A stretch of 64,000 nt of DNA from Endomychus coccineus (Eukaryota > Arthropoda > Insecta > Coleoptera > Endomychidae), in NCBI GenBank assembly GCA_958510875.1, contig OY294071.1, positions 37,850,581 through 37,914,580 of the forward strand. The letters run 5' to 3'. Positions 37,278-50,200 of the stretch are shown here, in pieces. Position 1 is the stretch's first letter. Each line of letters starts with the position of its first letter. Below the pieces are notes generated by a model. The model did not search any database. It saw nothing but the letters and a program-made list of their open reading frames with translations, and was not told where the DNA came from. Position numbers and translations under genes: made by a program.

Positions 37278-39127
37278 CAGGGTATTCCACGAGAGCCGTT
37301 CGTTAGAAGTTTTCGTGGTTAGAAAAAAGTTAGAATTCTGAAATTTTGGGTTCCAGGGTTATCCAAGATTTTCTTTCTTTTCAAAATATTTTCAAGATCA
37401 TACTACTTCCGGTTACACCGGAAGTTGCCATTAACTTCCTTATTTTGAATAGAACACCCGGTATATTATTTCATTTTTAGATTCCTGAGAAAATTTCATA
37501 GTGGATTCCATCAAGTTTCCCTATACCTATTCTCAATTTTTTCTTAGATATCTTGATTTTTTTGAAAATTTTGACAGATGTAGCGCTGTTTTGAGCATTG
37601 CGCCCTTTAACCAATTTCGATTGGTGGAAAGCGCTTCTGGGGTAGACGGAAGCACAGGAATGATTCTTTCGAATGTCATATTGATACCTGATTTATCGCA
37701 TTCAGGGTATCCAAAATTTAATGACCAATTACATCATTTTAAAAACTGAAAAAGTTCGTTTTTTCGAATGGGACACCCTGTATTTTATTGGATGGTCGGA
37801 TGCAGAATTTGATTCTGCATAGATTTGCTATAACATTCCCTATACCTATTTCCAGTGGTTTTCTTGTTAATCCATATTTTTATCAATAGGTGATCAAACT
37901 CCAAAAGTTCTACCAAAATTTAAATGCGGCAAGATATCTGGAGATACTGAGAGGGTTTGTTAGTGATTTTCTAAATGCCCTACCTCCACGTGATAGAGCA
38001 AACAGTTGGTATCAGCTTGATGGTGCTCCAGCACATTCCACTATAGCTGTACACCGGCAATTGTCACTGATGTTCGAGGATCGGTGGATTGGCCAGCGAG
38101 GACCTTGGAACTGGCCACCCAGATCACCCGATTTGATCCCCTTGGATGTTTACCTCTGGGGTGACATAAAAGAACTAGTGTACTCTAGGCCGGTACAAAC
38201 TAGAGAGGAATTGTTGAACCGTGTTCACCATGCGCTTACTAATATAAGTCCAGACGAACTTCGGAGGTCTGTTTCGCGAGGAGTATATGACAGAGTTATT
38301 CAACCAAAATGGATGTCATATAGAACAATTACTGTAATTTTACATTCTCTTATTATTTTATGTCATTATGTTCTAATTTTTTGTTTTTATTTTATATTTC
38401 TTTCTAAATGTTATGTACTAATGTCATGTTCTAATTGAAGTACATTTTTTACCGTTTCATTGTTTATTTGGCTTCGAAAGGCAAGCGATGTTTCGGTTTC
38501 TGCCAAAAAACCACATTAAAATAAAAAATATGGATTAACAAGAAAACCACTGGAAATAGGTATAGGGAATGTTATAGCAAATCGATGCAGAATCAAATTC
38601 TGCATCCGATCATCCAATAAAATACAGGATGTCCCATTTGAAAAAACGAACTTTTCCAACTTTTAAAATGATGTAATTAGTCATTATATTTTGGATACCC
38701 TGTATGCGGTAAATCAGTTGTCAATATGGCATTCGAAAGAATCATTCCTGTGCTTCCGTCTACCACAGAAACGCTTTCCACCAATCGAAATTGGTTAAAG
38801 GGCGCAATGCTCAAAACAGCGCTACATCTTTCAAAATTTTCAAAAAAATCAAGATATCTAAGAAACAATTGAACATAGGTATAGGGAAACCTGATGGAAT
38901 CCACTAAGAAATTTTCTCAGGAATCTAAAAATGAAATAATATACCGGGTGTTCCATTTAAAATAAGGAAGTTAATCGTGACTTCCGGTGTAACCGGAAGT
39001 GGTATGATCTTGAAAATATTTTGAAAAGAATGAAAATTTTGGATAACCCTGGAACCCAAAATTTCAGAATTCTAACTTTTTTCTAACCACGAAAACTTCT
39101 AACGAACGGCTCTCGTGGAATAACCTG
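37278..39127 (+). mobile_element. Tc1/mariner-type element with 607-bp inverted repeats around a partial transposase
   Basis: An 1850-bp element starting CAGGGTATTCCACGAGAG and ending in its complement (with one change), flanked by TA at 37276-37277 and 39128-39129. Arms 37278-37884 and 38521-39127 are inverted copies with few differences. The unique middle carries (+) 37917-38330: NLNAARYLEILRG, YQLDGAPAHSTIAVHRQL, DRWIGQRGPWNWPPRSPDL and PLDVYLWGDIKELVYSRP. This is the C-terminal half of an IS630/Tc1/mariner transposase, with the second aspartate in LDGAP and the third in PLD. The N-terminal half, including the first catalytic aspartate, is absent, so this copy should not transpose itself. 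Confidence 0.88.
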
Positions 39128-39289
39128 TATTCTTCTCTGAATTACATGGAAACACTAATTAACTTAACAATTTTTGATAAAGATAAAAATATATTACCGA
39201 AACGTCATTAATGCCTGGTCGGGGCTGTTGCGCGCTCCGACGACATCGCAGAAGTCGCGCCAGAAAAATCGAAGTCAGTTAACCGAAAC

Positions 39290-40019
39290 TACTCCTCCCC
39301 ATCGGTCGGTAAGTAGCTTCAGGTTCCTAAATCGTGTGTCCTAAGTAGTCTTATTGAACCCAGAATGACTGCCTTCTGCATCCGGTCTATCAAGAGTTCT
39401 TACAGCTCGAACAGGAGATCTTGATACTTTGTCCATTTTTCCTCCTCTTTCAAAACTATGTTCTTCTCTGCCGGAGCAGAGAATTCGATGACATACATAG
39501 TCTTGGTTTGTTTATCGAGGAGGACACTGTCAGACTATTTGGTTGTATGGACCTGACGGGTAATTCCAGTAGATCTGGCATTTTTCGTTTCCGACAATGG
39601 ACTCAATATCTCCTGGTATGTAAGCTAGCACTTGATCTATTCCGTACGAGTGCGTTAGATGGTAATACAGCATCCGTAGGGCTGCATTATGGCGATGGGT
39701 GTACGCCGAGGCCTCTTTTGCCGGACATGCCGACAGCAGGTGGAAAACCGTCTCAGGCGCCTTTCGACGGGTCCTGCACACCCACCACGTTGTGGCGATA
39801 GGCCAAGGTGTTGATTACGCCATCTTGGCAAGCTGCGGTAAATTCCTCGGTCTCGGATGTAAGCCCGGCTGACCTTAGGTAGCCGAAGGTCATCCTGGTT
39901 GATAAGCCCAGCGTTTCCAGGTTTCGGTAGAAAACACCGTGTATCAGCTTGTCAACATGTCGCCCGAGGATAAGATCTTGTTCTGCGGCATTTATCTGGG
40001 TTTTTAGGCGAGAAGGTTA
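39290..40019 (-). pseudogene. non-LTR retrotransposon (LINE) ORF 3' remnant
   Basis: Minus-strand frames from 40015 downward read DKLIHGVFYRNLETLGLS, MTFGYLRSAGLTSETEEF, then CRTRRKAPETVFHLLSACP (a cysteine-histidine knuckle), AYTHRHNAALRMLYYHLTH, KTMYVIEFSAPAEKNIVLK and finally MQKAVILGSIRLLRTHDL. This order is the C-terminal region of a LINE polyprotein after the reverse transcriptase. The frame is broken near 39780 and 39420. The 5' part is truncated at about 40019. The clade was not assigned. Confidence 0.75.
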
Positions 40020-40203
40020 AAAATCGAGGTTGACCTCTAGTTGGCCTTCTTGACTGATGTGAAATTCGAGACCAAATTCTTCCCCAGTTTTTTGTGCTGC
40101 CTTAACACCGGCCAATTCGTGACTTTTGACAAGACACAGGAGGGTGTCCGAACTCCTAAGAACTTTACCAACTATACTCAGAACCACACTTTGAGAGCAT
40201 ATA

Positions 40204-41070
40204 CAGGGTGAGTCAGTTTTTTGTAGCCAAACTGCAACAGGAGATAGAACAAGTGTTTTTAAGAAGAAAAGTTCTATAAACATATGTCGTAGAAGGCTTC
40301 GTTTTCGAGATACAGGGTGTTGAAATTGAAAAAAAAATTTCGTTTTTTGCGAATATCTCCGGAACCGTTTATCGTACAGAAAACAACTTTTGTAAGCATT
40401 TTCTACTCATAGTAAGCTATGTTCTGTGTGATAAATTTTTTGTTTTTATTCATAATTGGTAAAGATTTTGAAGGGGTAGTGGGTGTTTTTCTCCCCAACT
40501 TTTGAGACAACCATTATAACCGCCAATGTTTTCTACACAAAAAAGGTACTCTTGGTCATAAGGTCTAAAGTTGACCGTTTTCGAGAAAAATCAACTTTTA
40601 TGTTGAAAAACATGGTCAATCCTTTGATTTTGTTACTTGTTCTACTTGTTTGAATAAATTTCGTCTAATTAGTAAGAATTGACCATGTTTTTCAACATAA
40701 AAGTTCGATTTTTCTCGAAAACGGTCAACTTTAGAGCTTATGACCAAGAGTACCTTTTTTTTTCCGGTGGCGTAGAAGTTGGGGAGAAAAACACCCACTA
40801 CCCCTTCAAAATCTTCACCAATTATGAATAAAAAAAAAAATGTATCACAATGAACATAGCTTACTATGAGTAGAAAATGCTTACAAAAGCTGTTTTCTGT
40901 ACGATAAACGGTTCCGGAGATATTCGCAAAAAACGAATTTTTTTTTCAATTTCAACATCCTCCTGTATCTCGAAAACGAAGCCTTCTACGACATATATTG
41001 AACTTTTCTTCTTAAAAACACTTGTTCTATCTCCTGTTGCAGTTTGGTTACAAAAAACTGACTCACCCTG
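40204..41070. mobile_element. 867-bp foldback element with TA target sites
   Basis: Begins CAGGGTGAGTCAGTTTTTTG and ends with the reverse complement; flanking TA at 40202-40203 and 41071-41072. The arms (about 40204-40625 and 40680-41070) are inverted copies meeting in a short unique centre near 40640. No protein frame belongs to a known family; the open frames here are arm artefacts. Termini and TA suggest a non-autonomous Tc1/mariner-type element. Confidence 0.88.
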
Positions 41071-41359
41071 TATATAATATGTCACACTAAGTTGGAACCA
41101 TGTGGAAAACTTTTTTATTATTAATTTTAGGAAAAGAGTTATAAAATACAATCATCAGATATTAATTTTTTTCACTCGTATACGCGGTTTGTCAAAAAAC
41201 ATGAATTTTACTCAAGAGTATATTTCACAATATCGAAAATTGTTATAAAAAAAAGTTGATCAGAGAACTAAAAACTACGTTCAAATATGCAATTACATCC
41301 ATTTACATTGAAAAATTAGGTTTTGTTATTTTTACCAATCAAAGAGTTTAACGTTTACC

Positions 41360-41582
41360 ACTTAATTCGGCGACTCGTTATCGTACTCGGGTGACGGCTG
41401 ATATATCACGAGGGCTCGTTCACCGGGGGGAGCATGGTGAACATTCGAGTGGCAACCGCCCTTTGGTAGTTGAGTGAACACTCTCGAGTAGGAACCCCTC
41501 CACTAGATGACACGTGGCAGGACTTCGGCCTAGGTATTAAGGAACCTCAATGCCCCCACCCCCCTTAATAATAATAATAATA
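41360..41582 (+). mobile_element. 3' end of a non-LTR element with an AAT tail
   Basis: A GC-rich block (ggtgacggctgatatatcac ... aaggaacctcaatgccccca) unlike its AT-rich surroundings runs into (taa)n at 41566-41582. The composition jump and the simple 3' repeat are typical of a 5'-truncated LINE 3' untranslated region. Confidence 0.6.
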
Positions 41583-41597
41583 GAGTATATCTTAAAG

Positions 41598-41980
41598 TCT
41601 TTCATTAGCAGTTTCTAAATCATTTCCAATATATTTTCTGCTCCTAACAATCATACATTTAACCTGAAGAAACCTATTTTACTTACGAACGTGATCACAG
41701 TTCATTATTTACTGGGAAGCCACCTTGTCTAAATATATTTAAGTAAAACTTTTAATATTTCAATGAAAAGATAAGTCTTCAAATTTGAAAAAATATATAC
41801 AGGATGGTATTTGAAAATGAAGTTATAGTAACTTGCGGTGTAACCGGAATGTATGGTTTAATGATGGAATTGTGATTTTGGAGTGCATGTACTATATTCC
41901 AGATTTTGAATTTACAGTGTTTGAACCACTTGAGATATTGCACTTGAATAGGGGCACTGAGACACTCGCATACTACAAAG
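41598..41980 (+). repeat. dispersed repeat fragments
   Basis: 41600-41665 matches 14690-14770 in the SV2-like intron. 41845-41970 matches 35725-35800 in reverse (tgtatggtttaatgatgg). Confidence 0.65.
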
Positions 41981-42276
41981 TATGAAATTATTTGTTGTAT
42001 AGTAAAACGTGTTTTACTTTTAATTTATTTATTCTTAGTAAACACCAAAATTCTGAAACTAAAATTAATTATACTGATCGACTACTCTTGTTATGCGCAT
42101 ACTCATATTATATTTGTTTCATAGTTTATACTAACTGAATTATCTATTCCAGTTGAATTTGAAAAATGATACCGATCATATAAATCAGAAAATTATTATT
42201 TACTTCCAAATTAAATAATTCAATTATAATCAATCCGTTTTAGGTTGAAAGGATTTTGAATGTTTGAGTAACATAG

Positions 42277-42402
42277 CTAATGATATTGATTTCCAGATGG
42301 ATTCTGAGAGTAAGAACCACTTCCAGCCTGCCCTGAAGATTCAACCTTAAATGGTTGGCGAATATTCGGCATACATTCGTGCTCGTCAAAAGCGGAATCC
42401 AT
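42277..42402 (-). CDS. orphan terminal exon candidate downstream of ariadne-1
   Basis: The minus strand shows a good acceptor (TTGCTTTTCAG) at 42403-42404, followed by a 42-codon frame: MDSAFDEHECMPNIRQPFK, then SSGQAGSGSYSQNPSGNQYH and TAG. The composition is hydrophilic and protein-like. Its phase-0 frame does not fit the phase-2 end of ariadne-1 exon 6; the phase-2 frame gives a less natural peptide. A possible small exon at 43768-43790 (GYSQQSQ, donor after CCCAG) might precede it. It could be a separate gene's last exon or an alternative ariadne-1 3' end. I do not recognise the peptide. Confidence 0.4.
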   Translation of the reverse strand: MDSAFDEHECMPNIRQPFKVESSGQAGSGSYSQNPSGNQYH

Positions 42403-44201
42403 CTGAAAAGCAAGATTTTACTAGAATTGTTTGTTTCAAGTGGAAATCTGCAATCCAAGATAACTAATAGTCGAATGCAACCAGATGTTAATTTTTTTCT
42501 CAAAATAAGTATTAAAATTTGATATTGGCCTTCCATAGTTCATTGCTTATAAATATCCTGATGTAGTTGTTTAACAAGTATTGAGCTTCTTAAAATTTAA
42601 TCATTTTTGCAAAATAAAGAATCAACCCTATTTTGTATCCATCTTTGACATCTCCTCAGCTATTATATAGGTACAAACCACAATATTCAGTTGATTGTGA
42701 AATATTCCAAAAAACAAGATAAAAATATTGTTGTATACTCATACGATTCAATATAGAAAATAGTTGCATCTCCAAACGAACGAAATACGATTCTGTAAAA
42801 AGGGGGAATGGGAGGCAGAGTAGAAGTACTGAGCATAAATTCAAAATTGAAGTTTATGGTTACCTATCATATTGATAATGTGGATTAACAAAAACAAAAA
42901 TAATATCTTTAGTCTAATTTTACCATTATATTTTTAATTGTTACTAACTTATGTGTAACTTCAAATATTTCAATTTATGCTCAAACATTTATAAACAGAA
43001 CCTTATTTTTATTCTCATAATTACTTTATCAATTTAAACTTGAACTTTCTCTATATTTGAATCAGTGCAATGGCAAACAATTTAAGTGGGCACCAACCTC
43101 TTTTGTCATCACACCTTTTTGAAAGAATTTGAGAACACATAATGTTGAACATTAACAAATTCTTATTTCAAAAATACTTTCAACGATGATAATTTTAAAT
43201 TATCAAATATAAAATACAACACTAGCACTTTGCTAAACAATTCCTGATTATTTGATCAGCATAGGCAAAAATCCAGGCATGTTTCAAATTTAAACACATT
43301 TAATTGAACATCAAAATAATGTACGAGATTCGATTTATGGGTGCTAAAAAGAAAAGTTATTATTATCATCAAGTTATAGTGTATGTTGTTTCGTATGTTA
43401 GCTGCTTTTTTGAAGTGGTTAAAGTATGGTCCATTATTTAATTTTTGACATAAAAGGTATACACTTAAGCAAAAACCTTGATTTGTATATCAATTCCATA
43501 CCAAACATTTTTTAGCTTTAGTTATACTCAAATACAAATGATAAGATCAATGTCAGGAAAGTTTATCATTCAATGCACAAGAAGTGTCTCAATCCTTCAG
43601 AATCAGATCAACAGAACTAACAGAGGTTCCTGAAGTAAACATTATTTGCGCAATGAATAAAATCAGCTAAACACTTTCTTTGGGAACATGACTAAATTTT
43701 CAAACTATATATTATCCCATAATTGCATGCATCATAATTCAGCAAACTTAACACAAACTTACCTATATACCTGGGATTGTTGAGAATATCCTAATGAGGT
43801 TGTTTGTTTCAAGTTCAATTGCCAAAATATGTATTTAGTGTCCGAATATAATTTCATTTCCGATTTTATATTATACTTTACATATCCTACTTTAGAAAAA
43901 ATGTTAAAAGCATACATTTCTATGAGAAATGGTCTGGTAGGCAACTAATTTAAATTAGACTAATATAAAATCAAGGTTGTTTAGCTGAATTACTGACAAG
44001 TGTTAAACTTCTTTTTGTACAGTAGCATGGATAATAATATACTTTGTGTCACCATTATCTAGGCTCCATTTCATATAATTATGAAATATCAACTGAAACA
44101 CTAAATGACTCGCCAAGTCTTAAATGAGGTAAATAGGTACTTTTTCTATAAATAGATAAATATCAATAAACCTAATTACAGAATGTTTTAAAAGGGGAAA
44201 A
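42403..44201. other. interval downstream of ariadne-1's canonical stop
   Basis: Presumed ariadne-1 3' untranslated region near 44201, then AT-rich DNA without a firm gene. A possible short exon at about 43764-43791 on the minus strand (CATTAG|GATATTCTC ... GTAAGT) is the only coding-like signal. Confidence 0.4.
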
Positions 44202-47200
44202 CTATTCATTGTAATCCCACCACTCTTTCTCATAGCCTTCGTGAACATGTTCTAATAGAACTTTCCTTCTACTATCACAGTACCTGAAATGAAGACATCA
44301 CATATAACATCAATATAATATGCTAATCCCGACATCAACTTCATATAATATTGAAATAAAACAGACATATCCGCATAACGTTATCTAAAAAAGTAGTCAA
44401 AAGATTGACTACTTTTTCGTTCTAAATTGAATTGAAGAATGTTATGAATTTTTGTGTGATGCACTAATGAGTTTTTGTCTACTTGAGTTGATGAGAAATT
44501 TGAGTTTTCTATTTTGAACTAGATATTTTGAATGCATTATGCCGCTAATTTTATGTATAACAAAATCCACAAAACAATCAAATTCAAATGGATTGTGTTT
44601 AGAAGTGAGTTCGGAATGCTGGTTAAGGTTCCGTTTGTGATAGAAATCTACATTCTTCTTTAAGCCACATGTATTTTGCTGCTTTCACTGCTTTCTTTGC
44701 TGCTATTGTTGAGGCCCTGGTTTTGATATTAATATACTTTGGTATCACTTTATTTCGGAGACATTCTTGATTAAACCATATATTTTGCGAATTTAGATTG
44801 TATTTTAAGTGTTTGTAGAAATACATAGATTGGGTTGGAGCACTTTCAATTCTATCATAGTAGTGGATTTTAAAAAAAGAATTTCTACAATCTGGACTTG
44901 AAATACAATCTAACTTCGCAAAATATATGGTTTAACCAAGGATATCTTCAAAATAAAGTGATACCAAAGTATATTAATATTAAAACTAGGGCCTCAATAA
45001 CAGCTGCAAAGAAAGTAGTAAAAGCAGCAAAATCCATATGGCTTAACGAATGCAGATCTCTCTATCACAAACGGAACGTTATCCAACATTATTACAAGGT
45101 TGCATTCTAAACTCACTGATAAACTCCATCCAGTTGAATTTGAGATTGAATTGATGATTTTGTTAAACATAAAATTAGCGATATAATTTATTCAAAATAT
45201 CTTATTCAAGACAGAAAACTCAATTTTCTCATCAACTCAAGTAGACAAAAACAGATAAGTGCATCACACACAAATTCACAACATTCTTCAGTTCAGTTTA
45301 GCGAAAAAGTGATCAATCTTAGTGAGACAGAAGTAGAACTTTCATCAATAGGTCCAAAATTTAGCTTCTATAAAAACAGTTCAAAAATTTAAACATTCAT
45401 TACGAAAGTAGAATTCCATCCAAAAATATGGGGAAAACCCATGGAACAAAAAATAAATTTATTGATTTAATCGAAACTCAAGAAACACTTAATACCTCTC
45501 TCACAACAAAATCGAATAACCTATAAAACAAAAAACAATCAGTGATAATTTGATTTTAACTAAATGTGATATAAGTCTAATGCAACAGTTATATTCCCAA
45601 AGACATCATATTTACAGAAAATCCAATCAGTTCATTGAAAACATTAAAATCAATACTCTACTGCTGAAGTACAAAGTCAATTAAAAGGCATTATTTGAGG
45701 AATCTTTGGAAATTGACAACCACAAAATAATACCCTACTTCTTAATGAACAAACTGGCCCAATTTATTCACCATGCTTTAAAGCAATGTAATGTATTTAT
45801 TCCAGGAATTATTGTCCTGATTAGCTTCTAAACCCTACTGTTAATAGAAATTCGTCATTACTAGATTGTGAGAATGTAATGTCTGAAGATAATATAATAA
45901 CGCTGAAACGCGAGTAACGGAAGTTACAAATAAAAGTGATATCAACATAGTAGTATTTCAATTTTAAAATATGAATCATAAATCCATATCTCCTATAAAA
46001 TGGTAGAAACTATCAATCATGGTACAATTGTTTGTACAAAGAAAATTTAAACATCAATATCGTAGCTCACCACGAATAAACGCGTGTTTGATTCAAGTAT
46101 TTGTCAGAATTAGTATGAAAAAAAAATAAATAAAACTTCATAAAACGTATTTGTTCTTACTTCCTTGGTACATTGCAGACATCAAAAGACAAAAAATCTG
46201 ATCACAAAACTTTTAGACAAACGTCATCATCATCACTTGAGGGGAGGGGGGCTTAGCCTCCAGATGCACATAGGCCACTTAGTTGGGCCCATTGTGCGCC
46301 CCGTGGTCAGAAGCCTATTCTATACTAGTAGGTTTGTCCAGAAACCCAGAATATTGCCAGTGCTGTCTCCCACAAGTTCTTCTGGGAGCAGTTTTGATTC
46401 TCCGAAGTGTCGGTGCCTGAGGGATGCTAATGCTGGGAATTCCAACAGGATGTGAGAGGCAGTTTCTTCCGCCTCTCTGCATTTCCTACATATTGGGTCA
46501 TATGTGATGCGCATAGTGTGTTGGTGTTTGTTAAGACGACAGTGACCGACTAGGATTCCAGTCATCTCTCTGATGTCCCTTCTGTTCAAAGAAAGGAGTT
46601 TCTTTAAGAGCCTAGGCACAGGCTCTTTGATGAAGGACTTGGCCTGCCTCATGCGTGGTGATTCTCGCCACAGTTCAGACCACTTTTTATTCAGTAGGCC
46701 CAGAAGGGCGGGACCCCCCACGCAATTTGAAAAAGCAGCCAGTGTATCCCTGCATTCTTTGACAAGCCTTGATGTGACTATGGGTGATTTGAGAGGTCCC
46801 AGAGCCGACCGGCTGTCCGTGCAAATATTTATGCGCCTATTTACATAGTTTCGTCACAGGTTTTCCATGGCACAAGTCAATATTGCGTATACCTCCACCT
46901 GAAAAACCGTTCAGGAAGCGCCTAGAGTCATTGAGACAATGATCTTTGGCCTTTTTAGGTACACTCCCACCCCAGAAACCTGACCTACCTTGGACGCATC
47001 TGTGAACCATACAAGCAGTAAGGTGAGAGTATCATTACTCCAATCTCCTCTATCCGGGATGAGGATTTTGGGAGAAGTGAGACATCACACATCATCAGCA
47101 ATCACGGTATCTTGCTTCGTTTCTAGTATGGGGCATTTAGAGATTGCCTCACTGGCTGTATTCCCCATGTACTGCTGAAAGCTCTTCTGCACGCCCAAAA

Positions 47201-50200
47201 TGACGCAGAGCCCTTCCTCACTCGATATTCGAGGTGTTCGCGCCAGGTCAGTTTGGAGTCTAGGATTACTCCCAGAACCCCCCTTTGGAATGAACACGAC
47301 TTTCACTGCCCGCAATAGCTTTGAAATAAAGCCAGTGGCTATGTAAAATCGGAATATAATCACCAATAGCTTGATGATAATTTCCTGACCCTCTTGTAGG
47401 AGAGCCGGGAAGATTCCACCACCTTCGCCTGGTGATTTCTACGGTGCGAACCCGGATATGGCCCACTTCCACTTTGTCATAATTGACTATGTCGGAGAAC
47501 AGACGAAAGTCACCGTTACGACGGTCACTCTGTCCATTGTCTCTTTCGGTTGTCAAATCTCTGTCTCCAGGGTCAGGAAAATGAACCGACACTAGGTGTT
47601 TCAGTGTCTCCTCCGGAGATTCGGAAGAATCACTGATCCAATTCTGGCTGTGCATATTGTTGATATCCCCGCAGAAAGTCCGTCAAGTGTCTCGTTTTGA
47701 CGTTCTCAACGCATTTTTAGCTTTTCAGGCCGCTTTGTAGCTTGCCCAATCCACGACTGCCTGAGATCTCTTAGCTTTATTAAAGAGTTTCCTTGCCCTT
47801 TACATAAGCGCCATCTAATAAATAAATGTCATCATCATCATCAATCAGTTTCATGGACGATACCTTGGTAAGGAAAATTTCTTATTTTGATTTCATCCCA
47901 TTACAGAATTCCTTTCAAGTGTTGTGTAACTAATTGAAATAGCAATTATGCCAGTAATTCCGATAAGACTTATTATTCAACATTTGCTTTTCCACGAGAC
48001 TAGAGCTTGAAACAAAAATAGATTAGAGCAATTCAAACAAATTCTTTTCATCCCAATAAACGTTTGATCTCTTAGATCTGGTATCTCTAATCGTGATCTT
48101 TTTTAACAATCAATAAAAATTGAACCATCAAAATAATATTTGAAATCTCAATGAATTTTGAGATTTTCTTTGTGTTTAGGAACATGTAGGTTTAAAAATT
48201 CATCAAAACATACTGGAAGATCGACAAATTACACACTTTTATTCTTAAAGCACATAATGAAAACTCTTATTGAACTTGTAAAGTATTTATTTCAATTAGA
48301 AATCATGTTAATTTTTGTATGATGTTGTTGAGAAAAATGCCTTCAAATTTGACACCTTATTGACGATAAACACACATAAAACAGTTGTCCCTAGATTATT
48401 ACTCATGAAAACCATGTTTCCTATAAATAATTCACCCAAACTTGGTATCAGAAATCTTCTAAGATCCCGTAGAATAAGTTCCAGTGGTTATTGAAAGTTG
48501 CATATTTTCAAATTTTCAAAGTATTTGTAATGTTGGTTGACCTCATCAATTCAGATGAAACTGTAAAAAACACATTTTTGTGGATGAGGAATTCGATTTC
48601 GTTGTCACTTTTAATCTTTGATAATGAATAACAGTGTTACAGCATTGTGGAAACCTAAAGTTAGGTAATTTTTCATATTAATACCCCTGAATAGCAGCTA
48701 ATTCAGCCGAAATCGGTATCAGCAATATCCAAGATCCCATAGAATATATTCCACTAGTTATTGAAAATTGTTGGAATTCTTGGAATTTTCCAGATTTTCA
48801 AAGGGGTAGGTTACGAAAATACCGGCGAAGCCCCCATGAAGTGCCAACGAGTTTCGTGTTAATTTTTATTAATGTAATTTTAAATGTCATTCAAAGCCGA
48901 ATAAAATTTGAATACAAGCCAAGTAGTAGAGTAGGCCTAAGTTGGTCAGGTGACAAATTCTAGATCATTGTCTAACCACTCTAGCCTATGAATCATTATA
49001 GGTTGATTTAACCTCAGAATTTCCAGCTATTTTTGGTAAGCAGCAGGCATATATTCAGATACATTACATTGAGGTTATTTTTTGTAGTAAGTGGATACAA
49101 TTATAAATTTTTTCGAGCTTTTTAATAATTTGAGGACAAATGTTTTGTGGCATCTAGTCACGGTATATTTTGATATGTTTGAATATTACACACTTTGGTA
49201 CAGTTTGGTTTCCTAAATAATAAGAATATTTGGATCTACACAATACATGGGTAGTTTAGATACTTGAACAACTTCTACAAACATAATATACATACCTATA
49301 TTTATCTTGGACTTTTTGTTTAATACCGGCGAGGTTCTCAGACGTTATATCCCTCTCCAAATATTCTGATAGTGTTTCTGTTGCACTTTCCAGATCTTTT
49401 TGGTTTTCCTCGAAGATCGCAGATTGATTATTTTTTTGCAAATAGTATGCAAACACATAAGTATACATTAGAGTTTGTCGACATTGACACAGTATGTCAA
49501 CAGCCCTTTTCAGAAATTGCACCTCGATCCAGCTCATATTATGCTGTTGCATTTCCTCCATTTTCTCTTTAACAGAAGCATAAAGTTTGTTCTCGAATTT
49601 CAACGATGCCATATGATTCATATAACGATTACAGTAGAACAGGTAACGCTGTAATGCAGATCTTGAACGCTCTTGAGCGTCCCTTGCAGCTTTGGCTTCA
49701 TCTTCATCATAGCTAGAATGAATAATTTCATAACAACTAAAAAGGGTTCAATATTCTGAACATGTTGTTACAAAAAGTTTTATTGCTATAAATTGGAGAA
49801 AAATACCAGAAATAGGAAATTGGAACTGAATGACATAACAATCTACTAGTTAAATACGTGGGAAGACGTCATTGACAGTCTATTCGAATTGACAGGATAA
49901 ATGTGTTTTACAACTTTATAGTCTAGTCGCTCAGGGTTTAAAAACATTTTTTCCGCCATTTAAAAGTTGGGAGTCGATTTATATGGATATTGAGGCACCG
50001 AAAAAGACCCTGACATTTTTGGGGGGCCAACTTCCCTGTGCTCTGCCCAGTTGCGAAAAGCTGTTTTTAAATTGAGTATTTTTTTAAATATTTTGAAAAG
50101 AACAACTCTAATCGAAAAAAAATTAGTATGAAAGTTGTAGGTGTTATCAAAATAAACAACTCGACACCTACTGAGCATACGCGTTGAGACTCTTTTGGGC

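Noticed and set aside
39421..39801. 126-codon plus-strand frame
   Set aside because: It is antisense to the LINE ORF remnant on the minus strand.
40864..41151. 95-codon minus-strand frame and its plus-strand partner
   Set aside because: Both lie in the arm of the foldback element; the same peptide appears in both arms.
48870..48970. Possible tRNA-derived SINE (gttggtcaggtgacaaattc)
   Set aside because: The boxes do not match the A and B promoter boxes well enough, and no cloverleaf could be drawn.
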